Shown: one piece after another, positions 31,221 through 40,247 of the stretch
Position numbering within the stretch: position 1 is the first letter of the stretch
Layout of the letters: each line of letters begins with the position of its first letter
Assembly: GCA_030428885.1 (NCBI GenBank)
Contig: JAUIEJ010000005.1
Location: forward strand, 1 to 64,000
Reading direction: 5' to 3'
DNA: 64,000 nucleotides
From: Gemmatimonadota bacterium
GTDB taxonomy: Bacteria > Gemmatimonadota > Gemmatimonadetes > Longimicrobiales > Gaopeijiaceae
Made by a program: the position numbers and the translations under genes
The notes under the pieces: model-generated
Database searches by the model: none
Told to the model about the DNA's origin: nothing
The model's input: only the letters and a program-made list of their open reading frames with translations

Positions 31221-33422
31221 ATGCGCATCCGACCTCGCGTTCGGGCCGTCCTGACCTCGGCGGCGGTGGGCGCCGCCATGGCCGTCGCGGCGACGCCGGC
31301 CTCTTCCCAGGACAGGCCGCTCCGTGTCGGCCTCGCCCTGAGCGGCGGCAGCGCAAAGGGCCTGGCCCACGTGGGGGTGCTCCGGGTCCTGGAGCGCGAG
31401 GGGATCGCCGTGGACGTGGTGGCGGGCACGAGCATGGGGTCCATCGTGGGGGGGCTGTACGCCATGGGGGTGGGGGCCGACTCCCTCACCGCTCTCAGCA
31501 CGGGCCTCGATTGGGACGCCCTCTTCACCGACCGGGTCGAGCGCACCCGGCTCACGCCCGACCAACGCGCCTTCGACGCCCGCACGGTACTGTCGCTGCC
31601 CTTCGCCGACGGGCGGGTCCGGCTCCCGTCGGCGGCGGTGGAGGGCGCGGCCATCCAACGGCTCCTGGCCCGCCTCACCTGGCCCGCGGCGGCGGTACGC
31701 GACTTCCGGCGGTTGCCCCGGCCCTTCGCCGCCGTGGCCACCGATCTCGACACCGGCGAAGGGGTGTCGCTCACCACCGGGGTGTTGGCCGACGCCATGC
31801 GTGCCAGTCTGGCGATTCCCGGGGCCATCGAGCCCCTGCGCCTGGACGAGCGGATTCTGGTGGACGGCGGGTTGTCGCGAAATCTCCCGGCCCAGGACGC
31901 GCGGGCGCTGGGGGCCGATCTGGTCATCTGCAGCGACGTGTCCGAGCCCCTGGATCCCGCCGACGAGCTGGTGTCGTTCGTGGACGTGCTCATGCAGACC
32001 GTGGCGTGGAGCAGCTTCGCGTCCACCCTGGAGCAGCGGCAGCAGTGCGACGTGCTGATCCTCCCGGACATCGACGATCTCACGCCCCTCGATTTCGACG
32101 CCGCGTCGGAGTGGATCCGGCGGGGCGAGGCGGCGGCGGACGCCGTGGTGGCCGAGCTCCGGGCGGTGGGAGCGCGAGCCGGGGGACTCCGGGCCGGTCC
32201 CCGGGACCCCGGCGCCGTCTTCCCGGGGCGCCTGGCCGACTCGGTGCGCATCTCCACCCTGACCATCGAGGGGTCGGCGGGGCCGGCGGTCGTGGGCCTG
32301 GTGGAGCGGGCCCTGGGTGTGGACCGGGACGCCGTCGTGTCCCGGGAGCGATTGGACGGCGTCCTGGAAGACCTCTACGCCACCGGGCTCGTGGGGCCGG
32401 TGCGCTACCGCCTCGACACGGCCGGTGACTCTGTGGCTCTGGTGGTGCGCACCGAGGGCGCCAGTCGCGACCGGGTGGGATTGGGCTTCCGCTACGACGA
32501 TCGCCAGCGGGCGGCGCTCCTCTTCACGGCCACCTTGTACGATCGGGTCCAGTTCGGCTCGGCCACCCGCCTCGATGCCCGGCTGGGCGAGGAGCTCCAG
32601 TTCCGGGCGTCCTACCTCAGCGGGCGTGCCGTCACCGGGACGGTGAGCCTGGGGGGCGAGGTGGGGTGGAGCCAGTCGCCCCTGGACGTCTACGACGGGG
32701 GACTCCGGGTCGCCCGATCCGAGCTGGAGGTGGGTTCGGCCTCGGTGCTCGTGGGACTGGCCGCAGAGCGGGCGTCGCTTCTGGCGCTGGAGCTTCGAGG
32801 CGAGCGGGCGGTGGCGTCCACCGCAGTGGCCGTGACCGACACCGCCGAGTCGGTGTGGCTGGGTTCGGCGGCCCTGTGGTTCCTCCGGGAGAGCTTCGAC
32901 CGCACCGACTTCCCCCGGCGGGGCGGCCGACTCCTGGTGCGATCCGAACTCGGGGTGAGCACCGTGGCCGCGGGCGGGGCCTTCTCACACCACGTGCTCC
33001 AGTTGGACCGGCGGGTGGCGCTCCACTCCAGGGTGTCGCTGGTCCTGGGGGCCCATCTGGGGTACACGGCGGGGCGGGACGTCCCTCCGCACCGGCGCTT
33101 CCAACTGGGCGGCGACCATCCCTCGCCCATCTTCGGATCGACCCAACCCACCTTCGCCGGCGTCCCCGCCCAGTTCGACGCGGGTACGGCCGTCCACGTG
33201 TTCCGGGGCGGCGTCCAGCTCGAGCCCCTGGCCGACCGCTTCGTCCGGATCTGGGCCGATGCAGGCGAAGCTCGTGCCGGGTGGCGGGTGGTGCCCGACG
33301 ACTGGCACGTGGGGTGGGGCGTCGCCGTGGGTTCAGCCTCCATCGCCGGCCCCCTGAGCGTCACCGTCACCGGCGGCAACGGGGATCTCCAGTGGTCGTT
33401 CAACGTGGGCCGGCGGTTCTGA
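31221..33422 (+). CDS. Patatin-like phospholipase with POTRA and outer-membrane barrel (PlpD type)
   Basis: 733 residues with a signal peptide (LTSAAVGAAMAVAATPASSQ). The patatin domain (~33-330) has oxyanion loop LALSGGSAKGLAHVGVL, nucleophile Ser71 in GTSMGS and dyad Asp215 in VDGG. A POTRA-like segment follows (~338-410: VRISTLTIEGSAGPAVVGLV, then LDGVLEDLYATGLVG). A 16-strand-type BamA-like barrel continues to the terminal aromatic (WSFNVGRRF). This is the type Vd autotransporter arrangement of PlpD, placing a lipase at or beyond the outer membrane. Fatty-acyl ester hydrolysis is the expected activity. It overlaps the convergent S51 peptidase gene by 23 bases. Confidence 0.88.
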   Translation: MRIRPRVRAVLTSAAVGAAMAVAATPASSQDRPLRVGLALSGGSAKGLAHVGVLRVLEREGIAVDVVAGTSMGSIVGGLYAMGVGADSLTALSTGLDWDALFTDRVERTRLTPDQRAFDARTVLSLPFADGRVRLPSAAVEGAAIQRLLARLTWPAAAVRDFRRLPRPFAAVATDLDTGEGVSLTTGVLADAMRASLAIPGAIEPLRLDERILVDGGLSRNLPAQDARALGADLVICSDVSEPLDPADELVSFVDVLMQTVAWSSFASTLEQRQQCDVLILPDIDDLTPLDFDAASEWIRRGEAAADAVVAELRAVGARAGGLRAGPRDPGAVFPGRLADSVRISTLTIEGSAGPAVVGLVERALGVDRDAVVSRERLDGVLEDLYATGLVGPVRYRLDTAGDSVALVVRTEGASRDRVGLGFRYDDRQRAALLFTATLYDRVQFGSATRLDARLGEELQFRASYLSGRAVTGTVSLGGEVGWSQSPLDVYDGGLRVARSELEVGSASVLVGLAAERASLLALELRGERAVASTAVAVTDTAESVWLGSAALWFLRESFDRTDFPRRGGRLLVRSELGVSTVAAGGAFSHHVLQLDRRVALHSRVSLVLGAHLGYTAGRDVPPHRRFQLGGDHPSPIFGSTQPTFAGVPAQFDAGTAVHVFRGGVQLEPLADRFVRIWADAGEARAGWRVVPDDWHVGWGVAVGSASIAGPLSVTVTGGNGDLQWSFNVGRRF

Positions 33423-34137
33423 CTCCTCCGGGCCCCAGGAGCTCGGTGGGGAACGCCGTCTCCTGCACCTCGCCGTCGACGAGGTCCACCCGGTACACGC
33501 CGGCCTCGGGGCGGGTGGCCACGAAACGCACCGCCTCGGTGCCCTCGAACACGATGCCCGCGTCGTTGTCGCAGGCCCACCCCGGGCCCAGCACCCCGGA
33601 CCGGATGAGGGCGTGGTAGGCCGGCCGTCGCTGCTCCTCGCCGTCGTAGTGGGGCGAGTGGCTCCCGGGCAGCAGCCCCAGGCCTTCCACCCGGGTGAGC
33701 ACTCGGGGCCGGGAGTCGGTGGTGCCCTCGTGGAACCAGCACAGGCCCCCGGCACTGGAGCCACCCAGCACGATGCCCCGACGCCACGCCTCCCGGAGCA
33801 CCTCGTCGATGCCCTGGGCCCGCCAGATGGCCTGCTGGTTCAGGGTGTTGCCGCCGCTGGCCACGATCCCGTCCATGGACAGCAGCACTTCGTCCCACGA
33901 CGCCTCCTGGGTGTAGCTGCTGATGAAGCTGATCTGGTGGTGGGGCTCCACGCCCAGGGGGGCGCAGTCGGCGTACCAGCGCACGATGGCCTGGGGATCG
34001 TCGCCCACGGCCGTGGGCAGGTAGCAGAGGCGGGGCCGATCCTTGCCGGTGAGTTCGGCCATGAGGCCGATGAAGGCGGTGCGGAATCCGCCTCCGGCGA
34101 TGAGGATCCGGGGGACCGGCGAATCGGAGGCGTCCAT
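33400..34137 (-). CDS. Peptidase E-like protein (S51 family)
   Basis: 245 residues from ATG 34137; upstream frame is shadow of DUF4920. The class-I glutamine-amidotransferase-like fold has IVASGGNTLNQQAIWRAQ and the nucleophile Ser128 in GGSSAGGLCWF. A candidate His lies in PGSHSPHYDGEEQRRP (H160 or H163). Peptidase E cleaves Asp-Xaa dipeptides; cyanophycinases are close relatives, and substrate class cannot be separated by eye. There is no signal peptide, so the cytoplasm is likely. It is divergent from DUF4920 at 34270 and convergent with the patatin gene. Confidence 0.82.
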   Translation of the reverse strand: MDASDSPVPRILIAGGGFRTAFIGLMAELTGKDRPRLCYLPTAVGDDPQAIVRWYADCAPLGVEPHHQISFISSYTQEASWDEVLLSMDGIVASGGNTLNQQAIWRAQGIDEVLREAWRRGIVLGGSSAGGLCWFHEGTTDSRPRVLTRVEGLGLLPGSHSPHYDGEEQRRPAYHALIRSGVLGPGWACDNDAGIVFEGTEAVRFVATRPEAGVYRVDLVDGEVQETAFPTELLGPGGVRTAGPR

Positions 34138-34209
34138 GGAGCGTTCCAGGGTGGGCGGGACGGAGGCACGATCATGGCCCGGAACCGGCCCGGGGGCCAG
34201 CGCCCGGCC

Positions 34210-34238
34210 TTGAGACCGGTCCCCGGGAGAGCTACCGT
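34210..34238 (+). promoter_or_regulatory. Sigma-70-type promoter for DUF4920/PepSY genes
   Basis: TTGAGA (34210-34215) and TACCGT (34233-34238) are separated by 17 bases, placing the transcript start about 25 bases before ATG 34270. Each hexamer has two mismatches to consensus at most in key positions, and the spacing is ideal. It lies in the divergent gap to the S51 gene. Confidence 0.45.
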
Positions 34239-34269
34239 TCCGGAGTCCCCCGTACACCCGGAGAAACCC

Positions 34270-34764
34270 ATGCGCCGCGCCGCGTTCGCCTCTCTTCTCG
34301 TCGTCGCTACCGCCGCCTGTGCCGATGCCGATGCGTCGGCCTTCGCCGGCGACCCCTACGGTGAGCCTCTGACCCTCACCGAGGTCACCCCCATCTCCAC
34401 CATCCTGGACGCCCCCGAGGAGTTCCTGGGCGAGCGGGTACTTGTGGAAGGCCAGGTCGTGGCCGTGTGCGAGGAGCGGGGCTGCTGGGTCGACATCGCC
34501 AGCGACCGCCAGTACGAGAAGATCCAGATCAAGGTCGACGACGGGGTCATCACCTTCCCCCTGAGCATGCGGGGCCGCCAGGCCCTGGTGGAAGGCACCG
34601 TCGAGAAGCTCGAACTCACCCACGAGCAGGCGCTGGCCGCCGCCGAGGAGCGGGCCAGGGAGCACGGCGAGACCTTCGATCCGTCGACGGTCACGGGTCC
34701 CGAGACGATCTACCGGATCCGGGGGATCGGCGCCCTCGTGCGGGATGCCGCCGCAACGCAGTAG
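34270..34764 (+). CDS. DUF4920 lipoprotein
   Basis: 164 residues; ATG 34270 gives a lipoprotein-type signal (FASLLVVATAACADADA, Cys17). The DUF4920 core is ISTILDAPEEFLGERVLVEG, QVVAVCEERGCWVDIASD (a CX4C pair) and IQIKVDDGVITFPLSMRGRQ, an OB-fold-like beta barrel. The C-terminal part is a charged helix (THEQALAAAEERAREHGETF). Function is unproven; the CxxxxC and envelope location suggest metal or redox handling. It overlaps the next gene, a PepSY-type membrane protein, by 20 bases, so the two are likely one unit. Confidence 0.85.
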   Translation: MRRAAFASLLVVATAACADADASAFAGDPYGEPLTLTEVTPISTILDAPEEFLGERVLVEGQVVAVCEERGCWVDIASDRQYEKIQIKVDDGVITFPLSMRGRQALVEGTVEKLELTHEQALAAAEERAREHGETFDPSTVTGPETIYRIRGIGALVRDAAATQ

Positions 34765-35341
34765 CGACGACCGCCCCCGGGCCGGGGTCCGGTGGCGAGG
34801 CTGGAATCGGGTTCTCCATCGCACCCTGGGCTATCTCTGCGCGGGGCTGACCATCGTCTACGCCGTGTCGGGGTTGGCGGTGAACCACATCGCCGACTGG
34901 AACCCCAACTACATCATCCGCACCGACACGGTGACCCTGGCGCCCGGGAGCGCCGAGCGGGCCACCTCTCCCGACTTCGCCGCCGAGGTGTTGTCGGCCT
35001 TCGATCTCGGGGGCCCGGTGGTGGGCATGTACCGTCCCGAGCCCGGGCGCCTGGACGTTTTTCTCGACGGTGGAGCCATCGAGGTCGACCTGGTGGCCGG
35101 TGAGGCGGTCTACGAGTCGGTGCGGGACCGTCCGGTTCTGCGGGCCTTCAACGCCCTGCACCTCAACGAGCCCAAGGGGGTGTGGACCCTGGCCGCCGAC
35201 CTCTTCGCCGTGGCCCTCCTCCTGCTGGCTCTGACCGGGCTGTTCATGGTGAAGGGGCGGAAGGGGGTGGGAGGACGGGGCGGGTGGTACGTGGCCGCCG
35301 GAGTCGTGCTGCCACTGGTCTACCTGCTGCTCCTGCGCTGA
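34745..35341 (+). CDS. PepSY-associated transmembrane protein
   Basis: 198 residues. A basic N-terminus (RWRGWNRVLHRTLGYLCAGL) leads into a first membrane helix, and SGLAVNHIADWNPNY follows, typical of PepSY-TM proteins. A ~90-residue periplasmic domain ending RAFNALHLNEPKGVWTLAAD precedes two more helices (LFAVALLLLALTGLFMVKGR and GGWYVAAGVVLPLVYLLLLR). The conserved His in LHRTLG and LHLNEP may bind heme or metal, as in PepSY reductases. It is coupled to DUF4920, whose coding end it overlaps by 20 bases. A role in envelope iron or redox chemistry is plausible. Confidence 0.8.
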   Translation: MPPQRSSDDRPRAGVRWRGWNRVLHRTLGYLCAGLTIVYAVSGLAVNHIADWNPNYIIRTDTVTLAPGSAERATSPDFAAEVLSAFDLGGPVVGMYRPEPGRLDVFLDGGAIEVDLVAGEAVYESVRDRPVLRAFNALHLNEPKGVWTLAADLFAVALLLLALTGLFMVKGRKGVGGRGGWYVAAGVVLPLVYLLLLR

Positions 35342-35430
35342 CCCCGCCGGGGGTGCGGAGGCGACCTCCGGGTCGCACTATGGGGCGTCGCCCACCGTGT
35401 CCCCAGCGGTCCCCTGCAGGAGTCGGCTCC

Positions 35431-37767
35431 ATGTCCGTCACGATCCCGCCGGTCTCGTCCGGTCTCTCTCGTCGCCTCGGGTCCGTCCTTCGCGGGGGCG
35501 CGCCGCTCCTGGCGGCGGCCCTGGTCCTGATTCCCGGCGCCGGGGCGGCCCAGCCGTCCGATGGGCTCCGGCCCATGACCTTCCTGGACATGCAGGAGTT
35601 CAACGGCCCGGGCTCCTGGACGCCGAGCCCAGACGGCACGTGGATGCTCTACACCGTGCGGGACCCCGACTGGCAGGAGGACCGGTCCCAGACCGACCTC
35701 TACCTGGTGTCGGTGGACCGGGGGCTGGACTCCACCCGCCGACTCACCTTCACCGCCGAAGCCGACGAGGGCAGCCCGGCGTGGGCCCCCGACGGAAGTT
35801 GGTTCGTGTTCACCTCGAACCGGGACGACGGCGCCGACGGGGACGGCCGTCAGCTCTACGCCATGCGCCTCGACGGGGGAGAGGCCCGGCGCATCACCGA
35901 CCTGGCCCACGGCGTCCAGGGCTTCGAGTTCAGCCCCGACGGCAGCCGCCTGGTGATCCGCAGCGGCGACGACGACATGCAGCAGCTCCACGCCCTGGAC
36001 GTGGCGGCCCTGGCCCGGGGCGTCCAGGACGGCAGCTCGCTGGAGTCCGTGACCCCCGCGGCCCTCACCGACGAACCGGCGGGAATCGACGCCTGGGAAT
36101 TCTCCCCCGACGGCACCCACATCTGGTTCACTCGCGCCGAGGAAATGCAGGCCGACGAGAAGGCGCGCCGGAAGGCCGGCTTCACGGTGGACATCCAGAA
36201 CGCCGTCACCCCCCTCTCCAACCTTCACGAGCTGACCCTGGCCACGGGAGCGGTGCGGGCCCTCACCTCGGATCCGGAGGTGAGCGTCGACAACTTCGAG
36301 CCCTCGCCCGACGGTCGCTGGATCGCCTTCCAGGGGGGCTCGACCGAGCGCTACGAGCGCAACATCACGGGGGCGGGGCTCTACCGCGACGTGTTCCTGA
36401 TGGAGGTGGCCACGGGCCAGGTGGAGCGTATCACCGACAATCACGAGGTGGGGGAGGGGGGGCTGAGCTTCTCTCCCGACAGCCGGTGGCTGGCCTTCTC
36501 GGCGCCGGACGACATGACCGGCTACAGCATGACGGAGAACCGGGTCTACCTCCGGGCTGTGGACGATCGCGGTGGCGCGCTCCGGAAGCTCGGGGGCGAC
36601 TTCGACGGATCGGTCTCGGTGGGCTTCTGGTCCGACGACGCCTCCACCATCTGGTTCAACACCGGGGTGAAGGTCACGACCCAGCTCCACGCCCTGGACG
36701 TGGCCACCGGCGCCGTGCGGCAGGTCACCGACGAGCGGGCCGCCCTGGGCGTCTCCCGGGACGACGACTCGGGCCTCCTCCTGGTGAGCTACCAGGATCC
36801 CACGACCCCGGCCACGGTCTTCGTGGCGCCGTCGTTGGAGCGGGTGGCCGACCGCGCCTCGTGGGTCCAACTGGTGGACGCCAACCCCCAGGTCCGTTCC
36901 ATGGCCCTGGGAAGGGAAGTCGAGGTGGAGTGGACGTCCACCGACGGCAAGCGGGTGGGGGGCGTGCTGGTCTACCCCGTGGGCTACGAGGAGGGCACGC
37001 GCTACCCCCTCATCGTGGCCATCCACGGTGGGCCGGCCTCGGCCGACGTGCTCCGCTTCAACGGCGGGTACGGCGCCCAGGTGTACGCCGGCGCGGGGTA
37101 CGCCGTGCTCAAGCCCAACTATCGGGGGTCCCGGAACTACGGCAACGCCCACCGCACCGACATCGTGGGCGACTACTTCACCCTGGGCTACGACGACATC
37201 ATGACCGGGGTGGATCACCTCATCGACGAGGGAATCGTCGACCCCGACCGCATGGGGGTGCTGGGGTGGAGCGCCGGGGGCCACTGGTCGAACTGGATCC
37301 TGACCCAGACCGATCGCTTCAAGGCCATCAGCTCCGGCGCCGGCACCATGAACTGGATCAGCATGTACGCCCAGAGCGACGTGCAGCGGAATCGCCAGTT
37401 CTACGTGGGCGACGGATTCCTCTACGAGGACTTCGACACCTACTGGGACCAGTCCCCGCTGAAGTACATCACGAACGCCTCCACCCCCACCATGATCCAC
37501 GTGGTGGAGGGCGACCCCCGGGTCCCGAGTCCCCAGTCCAAGGAACTGTACATGGCCCTCAAGAAGCTCGGGGTGCCCACGGAGTTGTTCCTCTATCCGG
37601 GGCGGAGCCACGGCATTCCCGACGCCCGCAACCGCCTGGTGAAATCGGTGAGCGAGATGGCGTGGATGGATCACTACGTGCGGGGCATGGGCCCCACCTT
37701 CGACTGGGAGATGGTGCTGAAGACGCTGGAAGAGGCCGAGACCCCCGAGCCCAGGGTGATCTCGTGA
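35431..37767 (+). CDS. S9 family serine peptidase (prolyl oligopeptidase type), exported
   Basis: 778 residues from ATG 35431 with a signal peptide (APLLAAALVLIPGAGAAQ). The N-terminal ~460 residues are a WD40/PD40-type propeller (SPDGTWMLYTVRD, AWAPDGSWFVFTSN, FEFSPDGSRLVIRSG). The C-terminal alpha/beta hydrolase has Ser614 in GWSAGGHWSNW, Asp695 in VEGDPRVPS and His727 in GRSHGIPD, a complete triad, plus IHGGPASADVLRFNGGYGAQ. It cleaves short peptides in the periplasm. Its stop overlaps the M20 peptidase start (GTGA), so both are coordinately made for peptide degradation. Confidence 0.92.
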   Translation: MSVTIPPVSSGLSRRLGSVLRGGAPLLAAALVLIPGAGAAQPSDGLRPMTFLDMQEFNGPGSWTPSPDGTWMLYTVRDPDWQEDRSQTDLYLVSVDRGLDSTRRLTFTAEADEGSPAWAPDGSWFVFTSNRDDGADGDGRQLYAMRLDGGEARRITDLAHGVQGFEFSPDGSRLVIRSGDDDMQQLHALDVAALARGVQDGSSLESVTPAALTDEPAGIDAWEFSPDGTHIWFTRAEEMQADEKARRKAGFTVDIQNAVTPLSNLHELTLATGAVRALTSDPEVSVDNFEPSPDGRWIAFQGGSTERYERNITGAGLYRDVFLMEVATGQVERITDNHEVGEGGLSFSPDSRWLAFSAPDDMTGYSMTENRVYLRAVDDRGGALRKLGGDFDGSVSVGFWSDDASTIWFNTGVKVTTQLHALDVATGAVRQVTDERAALGVSRDDDSGLLLVSYQDPTTPATVFVAPSLERVADRASWVQLVDANPQVRSMALGREVEVEWTSTDGKRVGGVLVYPVGYEEGTRYPLIVAIHGGPASADVLRFNGGYGAQVYAGAGYAVLKPNYRGSRNYGNAHRTDIVGDYFTLGYDDIMTGVDHLIDEGIVDPDRMGVLGWSAGGHWSNWILTQTDRFKAISSGAGTMNWISMYAQSDVQRNRQFYVGDGFLYEDFDTYWDQSPLKYITNASTPTMIHVVEGDPRVPSPQSKELYMALKKLGVPTELFLYPGRSHGIPDARNRLVKSVSEMAWMDHYVRGMGPTFDWEMVLKTLEEAETPEPRVIS

Positions 37768-39197
37768 GGCGCCGGGTGGGGGTCGCGGTTCTGACGGTGG
37801 TGTTCGGGGGACTCCCGGCCGCCGGTCTCGGGGCCCAGACGCTTCCTCCCGATGCCGACCGGACCCTGGCCCGGACGATTCTCGAGGAACTGGTGGAGAT
37901 CAACACCACCAACACCGACGCCGGCGACAACACCGCCGCTGCCCGGGCCGCGGCCCGGTACCTCCTGGACGCGGGTTTTTCCGCCGAGGACGTCCAGGTG
38001 GTCGTGCCCGACGATGCCCCCACCAAGGGCAACCTCGTGGCCCGGCTCCGGGGGCGGAATCCGGCGCTGAAGCCGATCCTGCTCCTGGCCCACATCGACG
38101 TCGTGCAGGCCCTCCCGGAAGACTGGAGCGCCGATCTGCCGCCCTTCGAGTTCATCGAGCGCGACGGGTTCTTCTACGGCCGGGGCGTCACCGACGACAA
38201 GGACGAGGCGGCGATCCACGTCGCCAACCTGATCCGCATGAAGCGCGAGGGCTTCGTGCCGGAGCGCGACATCGTGGTGGCCCTCACGGCCGACGAAGAG
38301 GGGGGACCCCGCAACGGCGTGGAGTTCCTCCTCACCGAGCACCGGGAGCTGGTCGACGCGGCCTACGCCCTCAACGAAGGCGGCGGCGGCATGGAGCGGA
38401 ACGGCCGCAAGATCTCCAACAACGTCCAGGCCAGCGAGAAGAAGTACCTGAACTTCACCTTCGACGGCACCAACCCCGGCGGCCACTCGTCGCTGCCGGT
38501 GCGGAAGAACGCCATCTACGATCTGGCCCGGGCGCTGGCGGCGCTCCAGGACTACGAGATGCCCGTCATGCTCAACGAAGTGACCGAGGCGTTCTTCTCC
38601 CGCTCCGCCGACCTCGTGGACGCCGCCACCGGCGACGCCATGCGCCGCATCGTGGCCGATCCGGGCGACGCCGAGGCGGCGGCGGTCCTGGCGCCGGACC
38701 CGGCGTACAACTCCCGGCTCCGCACCACCTGCGTGGCCACGATCCTCGAAGGCGGCCACGCGCCCAATGCCCTCCCCCAGCTCGCCCGGGCCAACGTGAA
38801 CTGCCGCATCCTCCCGGACCACGACCCCGACGACGTGCTGGCGCGTCTGCAGGAGCTGGCCGCTCCCTTCGACGTGTCCGTCGCCATGGCCGGGACGGCG
38901 CGACCGAGTCCGCCCTCCCCCCTCACCGACGAGGTCCTGGGGCCCATCGAGCGCATCACCAACGAGATGTGGCCCGGGGTCACCGTGCTCCCGATCATGA
39001 GCACCGGCGCCACCGACGCCCTCTACCTGCGGCGGGAGGGGATTCCGGTCTACGGCGTGAGCGGCCTCTTCGGCGACATGGACGACGTGCGCGCCCACGG
39101 CCAGGACGAGCGGATCCGCATCGAGGCCTTCTTCGAGGGGCAGGAGTTCCTGTATCGTCTCGTGAAGGCGCTGGCGGGTGGGGGCGTGGCCGAATAG
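37764..39197 (+). CDS. M20 family metallopeptidase, exported
   Basis: 477 residues with a GTG start within the S9 stop; the leading 789 codons of the track ORF are shadow. The signal peptide is VAVLTVVFGGLPAAGLGAQ. The di-zinc ligands are in LLLAHIDVVQ (HxD), FFYGRGVTDDKDEAAI, ADEEGGPRNG (EE) and the later HGQDERIRIEAFFEG. The dimerisation domain contains NPGGHSSLPVRKNAIY. M20 enzymes are di-zinc exopeptidases or aminoacylases; together with the S9 enzyme it likely completes breakdown of small peptides in the periplasm. Length is slightly above the usual ~430-460 for exported members. Confidence 0.9.
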   Translation: MRRRVGVAVLTVVFGGLPAAGLGAQTLPPDADRTLARTILEELVEINTTNTDAGDNTAAARAAARYLLDAGFSAEDVQVVVPDDAPTKGNLVARLRGRNPALKPILLLAHIDVVQALPEDWSADLPPFEFIERDGFFYGRGVTDDKDEAAIHVANLIRMKREGFVPERDIVVALTADEEGGPRNGVEFLLTEHRELVDAAYALNEGGGGMERNGRKISNNVQASEKKYLNFTFDGTNPGGHSSLPVRKNAIYDLARALAALQDYEMPVMLNEVTEAFFSRSADLVDAATGDAMRRIVADPGDAEAAAVLAPDPAYNSRLRTTCVATILEGGHAPNALPQLARANVNCRILPDHDPDDVLARLQELAAPFDVSVAMAGTARPSPPSPLTDEVLGPIERITNEMWPGVTVLPIMSTGATDALYLRREGIPVYGVSGLFGDMDDVRAHGQDERIRIEAFFEGQEFLYRLVKALAGGGVAE

Positions 39198-39277
39198 GCG
39201 CCACGCCCCGCCGTCGACCGGCGCACGCCATGGGTTCCAGCGGTGAGGCGGGGATGGGGCGGTGTGGGAGAACGACG

Positions 39278-40168
39278 ATGCGTGTGGCCGTGGCGGCGGT
39301 GGTCTGCCTGGCCTGGGGTGGGCGGGCCGCCGCCCAGGCCCGGGTCGGCGTGCCGGCGATGCGGGACGATGGGCCGGTGGTGCTGGATCGGACCGAGATC
39401 CATCGCTTCACCTCGGCGGTCAACGGCGTGGAGTACGAGCTTCGCCTGGCGATCCCACGGGAGTACGGCGACGGCGATGAGGCATTCGACGTGCTCGTGC
39501 TCCTGGATGCCGACTATTCGTTCGCCATCGCCCGCAACGTGGTGGACCACCTCTCCGACCGGGACCATCTGCGCCCCCTCCTGATCGTGGGCGTCGGCTA
39601 CCCGGACGAATCGGGATACCAGGTGAACCGGACCCGGGACTACACCCCGTGGTTCTCCCCCAGCGGAGGCTACGGCCCCGGACCCCAGAGCCACTCGGGC
39701 GGTGCCGCCGATTTCCAGCGTGTGCTCGACGAAGAAGTGCTGGCCTGGCTCGACGCGCATTGGCGCACCACGGGGACGCGCACCCTCGTGGGTCATTCCT
39801 ACGGCGGGCTCTTCGCGGCCTGGACGTTCCTGACCCGCCCTGATCTGTTCGAGCGGGTCCTGGCCGTGAGTCCCTCGCTCTGGTACGACGGCGGCCACGT
39901 CTTCGACCTGCAGCGTCAGGTGGCGGCCGGCGTGGAGTCCGGCGAACGCCCCGCTCCGCACGGGCGCATCTACCTGACCGTGGGCGACCGGGAGGTCAAC
40001 GGGTCGGTGGACATGCCCGCCGATCTCGCCCGGTTCCGGGACGTGCTCCGGGGCCCCGCGTGGGACGGGGTGCGGGTCGGGTATGCCGTCGGGGCGGACG
40101 AGACCCACAATTCGATCTTTCCCCGGGCGCTCAGCGACGGGTTGCGGTGGCTCCTGGACGGGGTGTGA
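39278..40168 (+). CDS. Exported esterase D-like alpha/beta hydrolase
   Basis: 296 residues; ATG 39278 has GGGAG seven bases upstream and gives a signal peptide (MRVAVAAVVCLAWGGRAAAQ). The fold matches the esterase D/IroE family (COG2819 type): RLAIPREYGDGDEAFDVLVL, LLDADYSFAIARNVVDHLSD and LIVGVGYPDE. Ser is in TLVGHSYGGLFAAWTFL, Asp in YLTVGDREVNG and His in GADETHNSIFPRAL. Substrates of the family include S-formylglutathione, siderophore esters and simple acyl esters; here the target is unknown. It follows the peptidase pair by 80 bases. Confidence 0.87.
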   Translation: MRVAVAAVVCLAWGGRAAAQARVGVPAMRDDGPVVLDRTEIHRFTSAVNGVEYELRLAIPREYGDGDEAFDVLVLLDADYSFAIARNVVDHLSDRDHLRPLLIVGVGYPDESGYQVNRTRDYTPWFSPSGGYGPGPQSHSGGAADFQRVLDEEVLAWLDAHWRTTGTRTLVGHSYGGLFAAWTFLTRPDLFERVLAVSPSLWYDGGHVFDLQRQVAAGVESGERPAPHGRIYLTVGDREVNGSVDMPADLARFRDVLRGPAWDGVRVGYAVGADETHNSIFPRALSDGLRWLLDGV

Positions 40169-40184
40169 GGCGGGCCGTCCCGCC

Positions 40185-40213
40185 TTGACACCGGAGGGGT
40201 GGTCGGCGCATCA
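40185..40213 (+). promoter_or_regulatory. Candidate promoter with perfect -35 TTGACA
   Basis: TTGACA (40185-40190) is a perfect -35; 17-18 bases later the sequence reads GCATCAC, a poor -10. The distance to GTG 40248 is about 36 bases. TTGACACCGG also occurs at 4201 before the flavoprotein gene, again with a weak -10. Low confidence because only the -35 is convincing. Confidence 0.3.
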
Positions 40214-40247
40214 CCCTTCGAGCGTGCGCCACCCACAGGAGAACCGC

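Noticed and set aside
35397-37763. N-terminal 789 codons of the 1266-aa ORF
   Set aside because: Alternative frame of the S9 peptidase; the M20 start is the GTG overlapping the S9 stop.
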